A stretch of DNA of 5,320 bases. Source: Bacillota bacterium (GTDB lineage: Bacteria > Bacillota > Clostridia > Christensenellales > CAG-138). The stretch covers positions 1 to 5,320 of the forward strand of contig JAEWQH010000126.1 in assembly GCA_023399275.1 (NCBI GenBank). The letters run 5' to 3'. Each line of letters starts with the position of its first letter. The first letter of the stretch is position 1. A model generated the notes under the pieces. The model saw only the letters and a program-made list of their open reading frames with translations. It was not told where the DNA came from and did no database searches. Positions 4,269 to 5,320 of the stretch are shown here, one piece after another. The position numbers and the translations under genes are program-made.

Positions 4269-5320
4269 TCAGATTTCGATGATGATCGGCATGATCATCG
4301 GCGTGCGTTTCGTGCGGTTTTTCAGGTAGGACTTCAGCGCGTTTTTAACGCCGGCCTTGATGTTTGCATAATCGCTCCGGTCCGCGCCTTCAAACTTGCG
4401 CGATTCTTTGACCAGCAGTGCCTTGATGTCCGCAATCAGCTCCTCGCTGTCGCGCATGTAAACAAACCCGCGGGAGATGATCTCCGGTGCGGTAACCATG
4501 CGTCCGGTCTCGCTATCCAGCGTAAGCACCGCAACCACAAGCCCGTCCTGCGAGAGCGTCTTTCTATCCTTCAGCACCACGTCGTCGATGCCTCCGATGC
4601 CGTCGACCATCACCGCCCCCGAGGGAACGGTCCCAGCCTTTTTCCCGCCGCGCTGTGTAAGCTCGATCACATCACCGCAGTCAGCAATAAACGTGTTTTC
4701 TGGCGGGACGCCCATCTCTTCGGCGAGCTTTCCGTGCATCATCAGGTGCCGGTATTCGCCGTGCGCAGGGATGAAAAACTTCGGCTTTGTCAGTTCCATC
4801 ATCAGGCGCAGCTCTTCGCGGCAGGCATGGCCGGAGACGTGTACGTCCGCCATGCGGTTGTAGATGACCTGAGCGCCTTTTTGATAGAGCTGGTTGATCA
4901 CGCGCGAAACGCCAACCTCGTTGCCAGGAATTGCGGAAGCGGAGATGATGACCGTGTCGCCCTTGCCGATGTTCAGGCGGTGCGTGGCAGTCGCCATGCG
5001 AAACAGCCCGCTCATGGGCTCGCCCTGGCTGCCGGTGGTGATCACGCAGATCTGGTCGTCGCGGTAGCGCTTGAGCTGATCCACCTTGACGATGCTCTCC
5101 GGCGGGATCTTGAGATAGCCCAGCCGCATGGCGATCTGCACCACCTGCTCCATGCTCCTGCCTTGAAAGCAGACCACGCGCCCGTGGCTGACCGCGACGT
5201 CGGCCACCTGCTGAATACGGTAGACGTTGCTGGCAAACGAGGCGACGATGATCCGTCCCTCCGCCACGTCAAAATAATACTCAAACGTCTTGCCGATCTC
5301 GCGCTCGCTCTGCGTGTGCC
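4269..5320 (-). CDS. rnj: Ribonuclease J, C-terminal two thirds (5' end outside the window)
   Basis: RNase J is a metallo-beta-lactamase/beta-CASP nuclease with 5'-3' exonuclease and endonuclease activity, central to mRNA decay and rRNA maturation in Firmicutes. The frame is open from the right edge to TGA at 4269-4271 and shows about 350 of the usual 550-560 residues. The N-terminal HxHxDH metal site lies outside the window. Visible are the beta-CASP entry (EGRIIVASFASNVYRIQQ), TTGSQGEP (5016-5039), SGHACREEL (4809-4835) and PAHGEYRH (4746-4769), which carry late conserved active-site histidines; the His of AHGEYRH corresponds to H390 of B. subtilis RNase J1. The C-terminal domain follows, ending in TPMIMPIIIEI, a typical RNase J terminus. 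A GTG at 5265-5267 could be mistaken for a start, but the protein matches the family well upstream of it (EREIGKTFEYYFDVAEG), so it is internal. It is the first visible gene of the unit. J1 against J2 cannot be told apart; clostridia often have only one. Confidence 0.97.
   Translation of the reverse strand, partial: HTQSEREIGKTFEYYFDVAEGRIIVASFASNVYRIQQVADVAVSHGRVVCFQGRSMEQVVQIAMRLGYLKIPPESIVKVDQLKRYRDDQICVITTGSQGEPMSGLFRMATATHRLNIGKGDTVIISASAIPGNEVGVSRVINQLYQKGAQVIYNRMADVHVSGHACREELRLMMELTKPKFFIPAHGEYRHLMMHGKLAEEMGVPPENTFIADCGDVIELTQRGGKKAGTVPSGAVMVDGIGGIDDVVLKDRKTLSQDGLVVAVLTLDSETGRMVTAPEIISRGFVYMRDSEELIADIKALLVKESRKFEGADRSDYANIKAGVKNALKSYLKNRTKRTPMIMPIIIEI

Noticed and set aside
5265..5267. 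A GTG that could serve as the start of a 332-residue protein
   Set aside because: RNase J homology continues upstream of it to the window edge, so it is an internal valine codon and the gene is cut by the window.

Overview
The window comes from a GC-rich Firmicute, most likely a member of the Clostridia. The evidence is a Bacillus/Clostridium-type elongation factor P (conserved Lys32 in a PGKGAAF loop), an RNase J with the Firmicute-style C-terminus, a YlbF-family protein, a clostridial-looking MltG (LQSCAS motif), and a small acidic zinc-ribbon protein of the CD1247 type known from clostridia. I cannot fix the genus. There are no rRNA or tRNA genes, insertion sequences, CRISPR arrays or phage genes.

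Layout. At the left edge, on the + strand, lies the C-terminal end of a probable VanW/G5-type surface protein (stop at 241), followed by a strong hairpin terminator (258-296). Everything else is on the - strand and converges on it. Read in the direction of transcription (right to left), the first unit is RNase J (cut by the right edge), a YlbF-family regulator and MltG, closed by an intrinsic terminator at 2664-2692. The second unit starts at a good sigma-A-type promoter (2585-2613) and holds an M24B Xaa-Pro peptidase, elongation factor P and the CD1247-like zinc-ribbon protein. It ends at an intrinsic terminator at 354-378, with the 258-296 hairpin as a likely back-up.

How the genes fit together. 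The first unit joins RNA decay (RNase J, and YlbF, which in Bacillus subtilis helps steer RNase Y) with cell-wall synthesis (MltG sets glycan strand length). The second unit joins proline-related functions: a peptidase that cleaves Xaa-Pro bonds and EF-P, which rescues ribosomes stalled on proline runs. It also carries a conserved small protein of unknown role.

This is mostly ordinary housekeeping DNA, and I do not see a convincing new multi-gene system. The points most worth a second look are the peptidase promoter, which places the predicted transcript start about 2 bases before the start codon with no Shine-Dalgarno (a probable leaderless mRNA), the unknown acidic zinc-ribbon protein tied to efp, and the nested inverted repeats in the convergent intergenic region.
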